Shown here piece after piece: positions 19,998 through 27,513 of a stretch of DNA of 64,000 bases. Position 1 is the stretch's first letter. Each line of letters starts with the position of its first letter. Origin of the DNA: Trichomonas vaginalis G3 (taxonomy: Eukaryota; Parabasalia; Trichomonadida; Trichomonadidae); assembly GCF_026262505.1 (NCBI RefSeq), contig NW_026529259.1, positions 1 to 64,000 of the forward strand, given 5' to 3'. Under the pieces are notes generated by a model. That model saw only the letters and a list, made by a program, of their open reading frames with translations. It did not search any database and had not been told where the DNA came from. A program made the translations under genes and the position numbers.

Positions 19998-20399
19998 ATG
20001 GGTTTATTTGGCGCATTAGCAGGAGTTGCATCCAGATTTTTGCCCGCAGTGGGAACAATAGCCAGAGGTGTATTTGGAGTTGGAAGGAAGATTTTGAGTA
20101 CATTAGGTATACTTAAAGAGAAAGCACAACCTATTATACAAACTGTACAGAAAGGTTGGGATGTAGCACGAGATGCAACAAATCTTATTCCAAATCCTGA
20201 AACAAGAGGAAAAGTTCAAGGATGGATGGACAATGTAGGAAGACAAGCAGGAAACTATTATAACAAAGCAAATGACTACTATAACCAAGCAGGACACTAT
20301 ATGGACCAAGGTGAAAGATTCTTTAACAGAGGATATAACCATGCACAACAATGGGTAAACAATAACCAACCTCAACCGCCTCAAACGTGGGGAATGTAA
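19998..20399 (+). CDS. Amphipathic/Gly-rich small virion-type protein, 133 aa
   Basis: Intact. The N-terminus MGLFGALAGVASRFLPAVG is a glycine-rich amphipathic helix followed by a basic stretch (ARGVFGVGRKILSTLG), and the rest is a Tyr/Gln/Asn-rich helical repeat region (YNKANDYYNQAGHYMDQGERF). It resembles the small proteins at 16542, 61312, 61780 and 63708. In adenovirus-like particles such proteins (pVI class) act on membranes during entry. The comparison is by character, not by proven homology. Confidence 0.6.
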   Translation: MGLFGALAGVASRFLPAVGTIARGVFGVGRKILSTLGILKEKAQPIIQTVQKGWDVARDATNLIPNPETRGKVQGWMDNVGRQAGNYYNKANDYYNQAGHYMDQGERFFNRGYNHAQQWVNNNQPQPPQTWGM

Positions 20400-20418
20400 A
20401 GTTTTTTACTGAGATGAA

Positions 20419-20571
20419 ATGAACAATACAGCATTGAGACAAATGGGTTCAAGATGGATTTGTCGGCTTCCAGCAGTTACACAACGTGTTTGTCAAGTTC
20501 TTCCTATACCTCAGGAAGTTTTAGACCGACTTAAAAAACCTAAACAACCAGTTGAAAACAAACCAAACTAA
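20419..20571 (+). CDS. Small basic protein, 50 aa
   Basis: ATG 20419 to TAA 20571, basic and Pro-rich (VLDRLKKPKQPVENKPN at the end). The upstream sequence TTTTTTACTGAGATGAA directly before the ATG is repeated exactly before the next gene at 20591, strong evidence that both are expressed genes with a shared signal. It may be a DNA-condensing core peptide; no family recognised. Confidence 0.55.
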   Translation: MNNTALRQMGSRWICRLPAVTQRVCQVLPIPQEVLDRLKKPKQPVENKPN

Positions 20572-20573
20572 AA

Positions 20574-20590
20574 TTTTTTACTGAGATGAA
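20574..20590 (+). promoter_or_regulatory. Repeated start-site motif TTTTTTACTGAGATGAA
   Basis: The 17-nt sequence immediately before the ATG at 20591 also occurs immediately before the ATG at 20419 (20402-20418). Identity right up to the start codon of two adjacent genes suggests a promoter/leader unit copied or conserved as a whole. Confidence 0.5.
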
Positions 20591-21174
20591 ATGACCGAAG
20601 AAGTTGAAACGGTAGATTTGACACCACAAACAAAAAGTTCAGAACCATTGTCAAAACCTGTCAAAGAACTTACAGATGAAGAGAAAAATTCAATAATAGA
20701 AAGTGCCAGGTCTGGAAATACAAACCCTAACTACAAAGTCACTTTTCATAAAAATGGAACGGCTAGTATCTCAAAAAAGAAACAGACTCTCACAAATAAA
20801 ATATTGAAGTCTGAAGGAGCTTTCGAGACAACAGATGGAAAAGTTTACTTCACTGACCAACAGTTCATTATAGAACATCTCATTGACTTAGAGTCGAAAT
20901 ATTCTAAACTTTACAACAAACACAAAAAGTTGAAAGGAAAACAAAAACAAATGGCATATGATATTTATGAAGATGTTGACGACACAACTGTTCCTGCAAG
21001 TGAAGTAAAGTCAGAGAACCGAAAAGTGACGAAAAACCGATAGAAGAAGAAAAACCAAAAACTGAAGATAAACCAAAACCAAAGTTTAGTTTGGAAACTA
21101 AACCAAGTCAACCTTCATTAGCTGGTATGGGTTGGCGTCAAAGACTTATGGCAGCAGGCGGTTATGTAAAGTAA
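20591..21174 (+). pseudogene. Unknown charged Maverick protein (~193 aa), one frameshift
   Basis: Open for 150 residues to 21043, then the same protein plausibly continues in another frame (KPKTEDKPKPKFSLETKPSQ, ending AAGGYVK) to the stop at 21172. The N-terminal part has an acidic start, a central YKVTFHKNGTASISKK strand region and a coiled coil near residue 105. The Pro/Lys-rich tail looks disordered. No domain recognised. Confidence 0.6.
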
Positions 21175-21204
21175 AGAAAAAAATATTTTTTTATTTTTAT
21201 AAAA

Positions 21205-23357
21205 ATGCCCCCATATAGAATGGATAGAAAATCTGCTAGAATAAAAGCAGAGTTGCAAAGATATGGTTGGAGAGTTTCGAAGAAGTTTAAATATAGGAAG
21301 GGAAGACCCATAAAAGTCTATGACAAACTGGCTGGTCTTCGCTACGAAATGGATTTGGAAACAGCACGTGCAAATTATCCAAACAGACTAGAGAGGTTAG
21401 AAGAAGAACGTCTTATGGACATGCCTTTCGATGTTAGTGAACCTCAAGTTGAAGGACACGACGGCTTTGCCAGATTCTACTGGAAACATGACGAACAATT
21501 GCATCCTTTGAGAAGGAAAAAAGGTAGTGCAGAGGATGGTCATGCTCCCATGGAAAGAACAAGATATGCATATGAAAAGTATCGTGAAGTTAGAAGTCAA
21601 ATTACATCTGGTCGAACCTTTACAGTAAACTTTGACGAAGGAAAGAACAAAGAAGGCTTCATGGGTGTACTTGCTGCAATTCAAGACGGAAATAAGAAAG
21701 GACACAATCTCAGATTGACCATAACAGATTTGGATGGTCACATTTACTATGCAAATGGCAATGAACAAACAGCTGCAAAACTTCTTGACGCTTTCAAGAC
21801 TACAAAGAGAGAACAAATGGTTGACTCCGACTCAGACATTTTGAATGCAATTGAAGGAATTGCAAGTGTCAAGTTCGAATGGTACCAACCTAACCCTCAA
21901 GCAGTCAGACAACATGCTGGATACTTCCCGTTCATAAATAAGTCTGACATTGACTTGACAAGGTATGGAATTTACAATTCAATTGAAACAATTGTCAATG
22001 AACCTTGCATTCTTACATGTCTCAGGAACTCTGGTCTTGTTACAGATGAGAAGATGAAGTATCTTGAGTCATGTGTGAAGACAAGGTACATTCTCAGAGG
22101 TCAATTGGCAAAAATTGCACCGTTGGCAAATGTCAATATCCGAGTCAACATACCTACAGCTAAAGGTTCTTCACATGACGACTATGTTGTTGACAAAGAC
22201 TTACCATGGTTGAAGATTGTAATTGTCCACAACCACTTCATGTTGAACGAAAGTCTTACAAACCCATTGTTCGGAAAAGGCAAGTGCAACATTGTCAGAG
22301 CTGTAAACATTCTTTTCGAGAAAGGTTTGTTGGAACCAATTCCAGATGACAAGCTGACAGAAACTTTTGTACCAAAAGACGAAACAAACTTTTCACTGTT
22401 AGCAAGACCAAAAGTTGTTCCAGACAAAGTTCTAGTACAAAAGAAGTACACAATTCCACAAGGAGTTGGATTGTTCGGATACCAACCTGAACCAGAAGAA
22501 CTTCCAATGAGGTTGCAAGAACTTCAAGATGCTATAAACAAACTTCCATTGAGACATCCAATTGACGTCAAATTGTATTGGAGAGCATCTGAGTTAGGTC
22601 AGAAGGTTTTATATGAAACAGGTTGCTTCGACGATGTTTATGAGATAACAGGAGAAGTTTCTCAGAAGATAAGAGACTCACTTGAATTTCCACAAACTGG
22701 ACCAATTGGTTGCGACAAGTTCGACTCAGATGAAAAGATATACTATGTCGACCTTAACGCTGCATACATGAGGTTTGTCCAATATATTCCGACTGGAATT
22801 CCAAACGAAGATGGTGAGTTCCCGGGAAGGAACTATACAGTTGGAAAAGTCATACAACAACTGTATGATATTAGGAAAGCTTCAAACCCCAAACTTGCAA
22901 TGACACTCAAATTGCTTATGAATTCGACATGGGGATATTCCATTAAGAAACCTCAAGAGATGAAGAGTAAACATTATGAGAAGGTCGACAACTTTGTTGA
23001 AAGGTTTTCTCCTTTTGTTTTGAAGTACGAATTCACTCAAGGTCAAAGTGGCTTAGTAACCACATTAAAACCTATTGTCGAACATTGGTCTTACCCTCAG
23101 TTCGCAAAGGCAGTCCTTGACAACTACAACAAATTCTTCTCCGAAGTCAAATCCAAAGTGAAGGTTTACTATGAGAACATTGACGCACTCATGACGAACG
23201 AAGAAGGTACAACAAACTCATTGAAATGGGCATGGTCGGTGAAAAGATGGGTCAATTCAAATTGGACAAAATTTTCACCGAAGTTCATGTCCTCTCCAAG
23301 CGTAAGTACTGGGGCATACTTGAAGACGGCACAGAAATAAAACATTGCATGAAATAA
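21205..23357 (+). pseudogene. Family B DNA polymerase (protein-primed type), one C-terminal frameshift
   Basis: 711 open codons. The N-terminal half is a viral-type extension. The palm follows: ELGQKVLYETGCFDDVYEI, motif A YYVDLNAAYM (about residue 513), motif B KLLMNSTWGYS (about 568) and motif C YENIDALM (about 655). Motif C departs from YxDTDS because the first Asp is Asn. No 3'-5' exonuclease motifs (DFE, NxxxFD, YxxxD) are visible, unlike the element 3 enzyme. Near 23235 the frame slips, and the proper C-terminus continues in another frame to 23357. Promoter TTTTTATTTTTATAAAA directly precedes the ATG. It would replicate the element. Confidence 0.85.
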
Positions 23358-23379
23358 AAAATTTTTATTCGAATTTGAA

Positions 23380-23625
23380 TTAAAATGTGGGAATTCTTGG
23401 GAACGGGAAAGGCTTATTTACTTGAGGAACAGGTAAAGGTGGTGGAGGTGGAGGTGGTGGCAACCAGTCCATTTTATATTCCTTCCTAGCTAATTTCCGT
23501 TTAATTTCATGGTCGCCCTCGGAGTCTTTGAATCGGACAGGTCGAGTTACACCATTCTTGGTCTCAAACTCATATATAACCTGTTTGTCTGTATTTTCGT
23601 CGACTATGGCACGAGACACAAACAT
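23380..23625 (-). CDS. Proline-rich small protein, 81 aa
   Basis: ATG 23625 (MFVSRAIVDENTD) is preferred over an upstream non-ATG extension. A beta-like N-terminal half is followed by a run of eight prolines and a short Pro/Phe tail (FPFPRIPTF). The poly-Pro run suggests profilin- or SH3-type binding. It lies 30 bp from the divergent gene at 23656. No family recognised. Confidence 0.5.
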   Translation of the reverse strand: MFVSRAIVDENTDKQVIYEFETKNGVTRPVRFKDSEGDHEIKRKLARKEYKMDWLPPPPPPPPLPVPQVNKPFPFPRIPTF

Positions 23626-23646
23626 TGACCAAACGGACAAAAAGTG

Positions 23647-23652
23647 TCATTT
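23647..23652 (+). promoter_or_regulatory. Host-type Inr TCATTT
   Basis: TCATTT ends 3 nt before the ATG at 23656, giving a 7-nt leader. Genes at 24669, 25286 and 27088 (minus strand) have TCATTT with an 8-nt leader each. Confidence 0.55.
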
Positions 23653-23655
23653 CGG

Positions 23656-23919
23656 ATGGTCAAGCAGCCAATCGCATTCGAGCACTTCGAAGAAGCCTTA
23701 CGTTCCAAGGGAGAGGGTGTCTGGTGCAAGGCAGAGGTCATGAAACTCTACGAGCAGTACATCCTCAATGCCTGGGAGGACAAATCGTCCTTGGATTGGC
23801 AATTCTACCAACTCCTCTGGGACGACCTCCTACGCAACTGGGATAACGAAAGAGCCCAATTCAAAGGTCGGGAACTAATTTTGCAAATTACCCTTAATTT
23901 AACATACTTATCCAAATAA
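23656..23919 (+). CDS. Unknown cargo protein, 87 aa
   Basis: Start at ATG 23656, just after an Inr, rather than the GTG at 23644. The first 60 residues are acidic, helical and Trp-rich (LDWQFYQLLWDDLLRNWDN). GC content here is visibly higher (near half G+C by eye) than in the neighbouring polymerase gene. The last 20 residues (ILQITLNLTYLSK) are of different character and may follow a frameshift. Function unknown. Confidence 0.5.
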   Translation: MVKQPIAFEHFEEALRSKGEGVWCKAEVMKLYEQYILNAWEDKSSLDWQFYQLLWDDLLRNWDNERAQFKGRELILQITLNLTYLSK

Positions 23920-23968
23920 ACACCTAAATTTACTTGGGGTTTCCCCCTAAAATAAAATTTTTTTACTC

Positions 23969-24669
23969 TTAGAACCACTCGAGGTTCTCCTTACGGTTGT
24001 TGAGCTTGTCACCGTCAATGTGTCTGACCCTCGTCTTCTTGTCTGGATTTGGAACCCATTGAATTGCGACAAGCTTGCCCATGGAAATTGAACCGCGATT
24101 CCGAAGGTTAAGGTTCAAGTGTCCCAAGTTGTTGAGGACTGGGGTAAGAACCTTGCCGGTCTCCTGTTGCGGATTTGTATGGGTAGGGTTGGGAAATTTC
24201 GTAAGCGTCATCGGCAACAAGGGTTGCCCAAACTTCCTCTCTTTGTGTTTCTCTTCTTCTCTTCTTCTCTCTCCTCTTCTTCCTCTTCTTCCTCTTCTTT
24301 GATAATACCTTCGGCAATTCTGTGTTCACGAAGTACGGTGTTGCATGTTCTGTCCTTTCCGAGTACCTTCCAGATGGCGTCTATCTCTTCGAAGAAACGG
24401 TAGATGAGTCGGGCAAGGTTTTGGTTCTCTATGTTGTATTGGCGCAAGGTTTCCGCGAAATCGTACAGGACTTTCTCATTGGAAGCTTGGTTCGTGAGGA
24501 CATTGGCTTTGAGATTGGTTATCTCTAACATAAGACTATTTTGGAGAGTCTTAATGGAGTTTGTCAGATGAGCGTTCAATTGGGCAATTTGAATTTGAAC
24601 TGGGCGCTTGTCTGGCAACCTTGAAAGGACATCTGCCATTGAGTTTGGCTTCGGTGCTTGTTCGGACAT
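23969..24669 (-). pseudogene. Coiled-coil protein with NUMOD4/HNH endonuclease-like C-terminus, frameshifted
   Basis: ATG 24669 (Inr TCATTT 8 nt upstream) opens 154 codons: a helical, coiled-coil domain and a poly-Glu run. Near 24215 the frame is lost. In another frame DDAYEIS is visible (the NUMOD4 start pattern), and in the third ETGKVLTPVLNNLGHLNLNL followed by LVAIQWVPNPDKKTRVRHID and NNRKENLEW, which is the HNH_3 pattern of phage-type homing nucleases (His-Asp, then Asn-Asn, then NLEW). Such proteins cut DNA and spread themselves. The nuclease part is broken by at least two shifts. Confidence 0.62.
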
Positions 24670-24674
24670 CGAAA

Positions 24675-24680
24675 AAATGA
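24675..24680 (-). promoter_or_regulatory. Host-type Inr for the gene starting at 24669
   Basis: TCATTT on the minus strand with A+1 at 24678 gives an 8-nt leader, the same spacing as at 25286 and 27088. Confidence 0.5.
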
Positions 24681-24701
24681 AGTGGTTTGAGAATGGCGGT
24701 T

Positions 24702-25286
24702 TTACTTCAAAAAGCTTGTTATGACAGTTATGTCATACAACAAGTTTAAAATAATATCTTGCTCTTCTTCTGAACGTTTGTTGTCTCTTCCGATAAAAGT
24801 TTCGAACATGAGAACCAAAAAACGTTTTTTGAGGAACCGAAAGAGTTCAGGCAAACGTTCATATTCCGGATATGTTGGGAGCAGTTCGAAACATCTGAGC
24901 TGACTTTCGGACAAAATTGGGACAATGTCAACAAATTCATCTTTGGTCGGACTGCTTGAAGGTAAGTCCCTTACATGTAAGTAGCTCTGGTAAAGTCTTC
25001 TCATTTCTGCTAACTTTTGGAGTATAGCTTCGTAGTTTAGAAGTTTTAATTTTAATTGTCTTATTCCACTCTTGACATCTAAACGGTAACTATCCATGAG
25101 GTCAAGAGTAGCTTTGGTAGCTTTAAGTGGAGCTATCTGTTCCTTGACTCCTGCAATTTTGGTTGCAATTGTGATTTGAGCTCCTTCAAGTTCGCCGTCT
25201 ATGTCGTTCTCAACGTCTTCAACTATGGCTTGAAACTCTTCATCGGTCCATTGAGATTGGTGTGGGACGAATTTAACTTGCTTCAT
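24702..25286 (-). CDS. Unknown cargo protein, 194 aa, coiled coil
   Basis: Intact. An acidic N-terminal third (DEEFQAIVEDVENDIDGELE) runs into a long helical region (residues 40-120), then a globular Leu/Phe-rich end with FRFLKKRFLVLMFETFIGRD. Inr TCATTT lies 8 nt before ATG 25286. No domain recognised. It sits in a head-to-tail minus-strand run with 25314-25691 and 23969-24669. Confidence 0.65.
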   Translation of the reverse strand: MKQVKFVPHQSQWTDEEFQAIVEDVENDIDGELEGAQITIATKIAGVKEQIAPLKATKATLDLMDSYRLDVKSGIRQLKLKLLNYEAILQKLAEMRRLYQSYLHVRDLPSSSPTKDEFVDIVPILSESQLRCFELLPTYPEYERLPELFRFLKKRFLVLMFETFIGRDNKRSEEEQDIILNLLYDITVITSFLK

Positions 25287-25291
25287 TCAAA

Positions 25292-25297
25292 AAATGA
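25292..25297 (-). promoter_or_regulatory. Host-type Inr for the gene starting at 25286
   Basis: TCATTT on the minus strand, A+1 at 25295, leader of 8 nt. Confidence 0.5.
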
Positions 25298-25313
25298 AAA
25301 AAATGTTTTTACT

Positions 25314-25691
25314 CTAAACGTTAAGGTTTAGAACTGGTTGGATGTCGCCTTCACAGGTTATGTAGAACGGCCGTCCTGAGAAGTGGAACAGTGCTCTGAG
25401 AATTTGTATAATTCGTGGAATTGGACTCTCTCTGTTTGGAAGTTGTATCCATGGGCGCTTTGCAAAGAACTTGAGAAGAGCTTCTTTCTTCATCTCCTTT
25501 ATGTCGTCTACAGGAGTGTTTTCTGGTATTTGAATTGGAATTCCGGTTTCAATTTCGATTTTCAGCGCACCTCTTCCAGACAACCAGAAGCCGAGGGACT
25601 TGTTGGCTTTGTCCTTGCCCAAGTACTGCTTAACAACTTCATTTATCTCTATAAGGTAAATTGCCTCATCTAATGGCTCGATGTTGTCCAT
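25314..25691 (-). CDS. Unknown cargo protein, 125 aa
   Basis: Intact, MDNIEPLDEAIYLIEINEVV at the start. Mixed alpha/beta character with an Ile/Pro-rich middle (IETGIPIQIPENTPVDD) and RIIQILRALFHFSGRPFYIT near the end. No Inr at the start; instead the ATG abuts the 22-bp repeat array at 25692. Function unknown. Confidence 0.6.
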   Translation of the reverse strand: MDNIEPLDEAIYLIEINEVVKQYLGKDKANKSLGFWLSGRGALKIEIETGIPIQIPENTPVDDIKEMKKEALLKFFAKRPWIQLPNRESPIPRIIQILRALFHFSGRPFYITCEGDIQPVLNLNV

Positions 25692-26066
25692 TGCACTGCT
25701 TCAGAACAATACTTGTACTTTTTCAGAACAATACTTGTACTTTTTCAGAACAATACTTGCACTGCTTCAGAACAATACTTGTACTTTTTCAGAACAATAC
25801 TTGCACTGCTTCAGAACAATACTTGTACTTTTTCAGAACAAATTTCCCGTAAAAGCTCTCAATTTGTGAGAAAAATTTTCTGTTTCAGAACAATACTTGT
25901 ACTTTTTCAGAACAATACTTGTACTTTTTCAGAACAATACTTGCACTGCTTCAGAACAATACTTGTACTTTTTCAGAACAATACTTGCACTGCTTCAGAA
26001 CAATACTTGTACTTTTTCAGAACAAGACTTGCACTGCTTCAGAACAATATTTGTACTGTTTCAAGA
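25692..26066. repeat. 22-bp tandem repeat array between divergent genes (~16 units)
   Basis: Units alternate between two 22-bp versions sharing TTCAGAACAATACTTG: one has TACTTTT, the other CACTGC. The array is interrupted once (25840-25885) by a unique stretch with an AAATTTG/GTGAGAAAA segment. The last unit, slightly altered (TTTCAAGACAATG), supplies the ATG of the plus-strand gene at 26069, and the minus-strand gene at 25691 starts at the other edge. The position suggests a bidirectional control region or replication element. Long open frames through it are repeat artefacts. Confidence 0.8.
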
Positions 26067-26068
26067 CA

Positions 26069-26632
26069 ATGTCCGACGTACCACCAACCCAATCCATTCC
26101 CAAACCAGAGGAACCTAAAGCACCAGCCCCTGCACCTCAGTTCCAGCAAGTACCTCCGAATTACTACCAATTTCCACCTCAAGGTTACTACCCACCACAA
26201 GGCTTCCCGAACTACCCTCCTCAGCCTATGCCTTACTGCCCCAACCCTTGGATGTTTATGCAAAACCCTGTCCCACAATTCCAATCTCAATCCAAGAGAG
26301 ACCAAGAGTTCGAGGAAGGTCTGAACCGCTTACGCAAAGAGTATGCTACTGCCCCAATGGAAGACGACAGGCTTTCAGTCTCTTCCCTCAAATCGACCGA
26401 TTCGACTCGTACCACAGATTCGGTTCGTGACCGTGAAGACTACCTCAAGCAGTCTGAGAGACTCTTCATCCTACAATCATTTACAGTTGGAGCTCTCAAG
26501 AACATGCGCAATTACGAAGGTCAGACACCAGCTGGAGACCGCAAAACAGACGTGCTTACAAGAGCAGTCCAACTGGTCAAGACAAAGACTGAGATAGTCG
26601 ACTTCATTCTTGCAGCTTGCCCATACAAGTAA
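26069..26632 (+). CDS. Pro/Gln/Tyr-rich cargo protein, 187 aa
   Basis: Start taken at ATG 26069 (MSDVPPTQSIPKPEEPK), because the upstream frame is only repeat array. The first 70 residues are low-complexity Pro/Tyr/Gln (NYYQFPPQGYYPPQGFPNYP). A charged linker with Ser/Thr repeats (SSLKSTDSTRTTDSVRD) follows, then a helical C-terminal domain (DYLKQSERLFILQSFTVGAL ... VQLVKTKTEIVDFILAACPY). PPQGYYPP-type tails are common in membrane-binding and trafficking proteins. GC-rich codons compared with the element's structural genes. Function unknown. Confidence 0.62.
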   Translation: MSDVPPTQSIPKPEEPKAPAPAPQFQQVPPNYYQFPPQGYYPPQGFPNYPPQPMPYCPNPWMFMQNPVPQFQSQSKRDQEFEEGLNRLRKEYATAPMEDDRLSVSSLKSTDSTRTTDSVRDREDYLKQSERLFILQSFTVGALKNMRNYEGQTPAGDRKTDVLTRAVQLVKTKTEIVDFILAACPYK

Positions 26633-26662
26633 AAAAAAATAAACAATTACGAGTTAAACTTT

Positions 26663-26863
26663 TTATTCTTTCTTTTCTGAGTTGTTTAGAGCTGGTTTCT
26701 CTTGTAGGAACCTTTCGTACTCTTCCATGGTCATGTAATTGCGAATTTGGTACGCAATTCCAGGTTCGTTGTTTTTGAACCTTATGTATGTAACGCTTCC
26801 ATCCTCCGCAGGGAAGTAAGCTGCTAACATCTGACCAAGTTTTCTCGGTGACTCGGAGCTCAT
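26663..26863 (-). CDS. Small cargo protein, 66 aa
   Basis: ATG 26863 (MSSESPRKLGQMLAAYFPAE) is preferred to an upstream GTG extension. A compact alpha/beta domain with TYIRFKNNEPGIAYQIRNYM, then a charged helix. No domain recognised. Head-to-tail with 26900-27088. Confidence 0.5.
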   Translation of the reverse strand: MSSESPRKLGQMLAAYFPAEDGSVTYIRFKNNEPGIAYQIRNYMTMEEYERFLQEKPALNNSEKKE

Positions 26864-26899
26864 TAAAAATGTCACTTTTTAAACGTTAAGTTTTTAGTC

Positions 26900-27088
26900 T
26901 TATTTTACCCTTTGTTTGTCAAGGTAGTATTGGAGCGCAATTTCTCCAAATTCTCTGTGTCGGAGTTCTTCAGCATTTTCCAAGGTGTACCTGGAGAACT
27001 CAAAGAAGTTGTCAAGAACATACTGCCATGCTGCTCTTCTGAGTTCGTCGGTATTTTGGAAGTGTTGCACCTTCGAGTCTTCTGACAT
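26900..27088 (-). CDS. Small helical cargo protein, 62 aa
   Basis: Begins MSEDSKVQHFQNTDELRRAA and is almost wholly helical (RRAAWQYVLDNFFEF...IALQYYLDKQRVK). Inr TCATTT with A+1 at 27097 gives an 8-nt leader. Function unknown. Confidence 0.58.
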   Translation of the reverse strand: MSEDSKVQHFQNTDELRRAAWQYVLDNFFEFSRYTLENAEELRHREFGEIALQYYLDKQRVK

Positions 27089-27093
27089 GAAAA

Positions 27094-27099
27094 AAATGA
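27094..27099 (-). promoter_or_regulatory. Host-type Inr for the gene starting at 27088
   Basis: TCATTT on the minus strand, 8-nt leader, identical spacing to 24669 and 25286. Confidence 0.5.
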
Positions 27100-27128
27100 C
27101 ACTTTTTCATTATATAACTGTTATTTTT

Positions 27129-27285
27129 GACGAAGTGCAAATCTTCACTTCGTGTCATAATGTAAAAATAACGCTAATTTTTTATAAAATTTGACGAAGT
27201 GCAAATCTTCACTTCGTGTCATAATGTAAAAATAACGCTAATTTTTTATAAAATTTGACGAAGTGCAAACCTTCACTTCGTTAAA
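27129..27285. repeat. 64-bp tandem repeats with hairpins (~2.5 units)
   Basis: Each unit has a stem ACGAAGTG/CACTTCGT around CAAATCTT, followed by AAAATAACGCTAATTTTTTA. Units begin at 27129, 27193 and 27257. The AAATAACGCTAATTTTTATA part also occurs once in copy 1 at about 137. The stem echoes the terminal-repeat palindrome (GCACTTCGTGC). No coding role. Confidence 0.75.
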
Positions 27286-27344
27286 AAATGGCATATGCTT
27301 GCTTCCCTCGGAAAACCGAGAGAAGAGATTCCGTATGAAAACAG

Positions 27345-27456
27345 TGAAGAACAGCGAGTAGGTAAAAAACCTTAGTCGCCAAAACTCTATGAAAATCGTG
27401 AAGAACAGCGAGACCGACTTTTATCTGGGTCGCCTAAAACTCATGAAAATCGTGAA
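27345..27456 (+). repeat. Hairpin repeats, two variant units
   Basis: Unit 1 has GCGAGTAGGT/ACCTTAGTCGC, unit 2 has GCGAGACC/GGGTCGCC. Both share flanks GTGAAGAACAGCGAG and CGCC(T)AAAACTC with the units at 1-108. Stem letters differ but pairing is kept. The last unit joins directly to the remnant of the KilA-N gene, so the deletion of that gene in element 2 ended at such a repeat. Confidence 0.7.
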
Positions 27457-27498
27457 AAATAACAGAGTATTTTGACAACTTCAAACAAGTAGGGTAGA
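27457..27498 (+). pseudogene. 3' remnant of the KilA-N-type gene
   Basis: AACAGAGTATTTTGACAACT and the following bases match 957-993 of copy 1, the last dozen codons of the KilA-N gene. Everything upstream of it is gone in element 2. Confidence 0.65.
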
Positions 27499-27513
27499 TG
27501 AACCATTTATTTT

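Noticed and set aside
24119-24403. Poly-Ser frame on the plus strand
   Set aside because: Antisense of the poly-Glu run in the gene at 23969-24669.
25713-26324. 203-codon frame through the 22-bp repeats
   Set aside because: The 22-bp unit keeps frames open by chance. The supported gene starts at 26069 in another frame.
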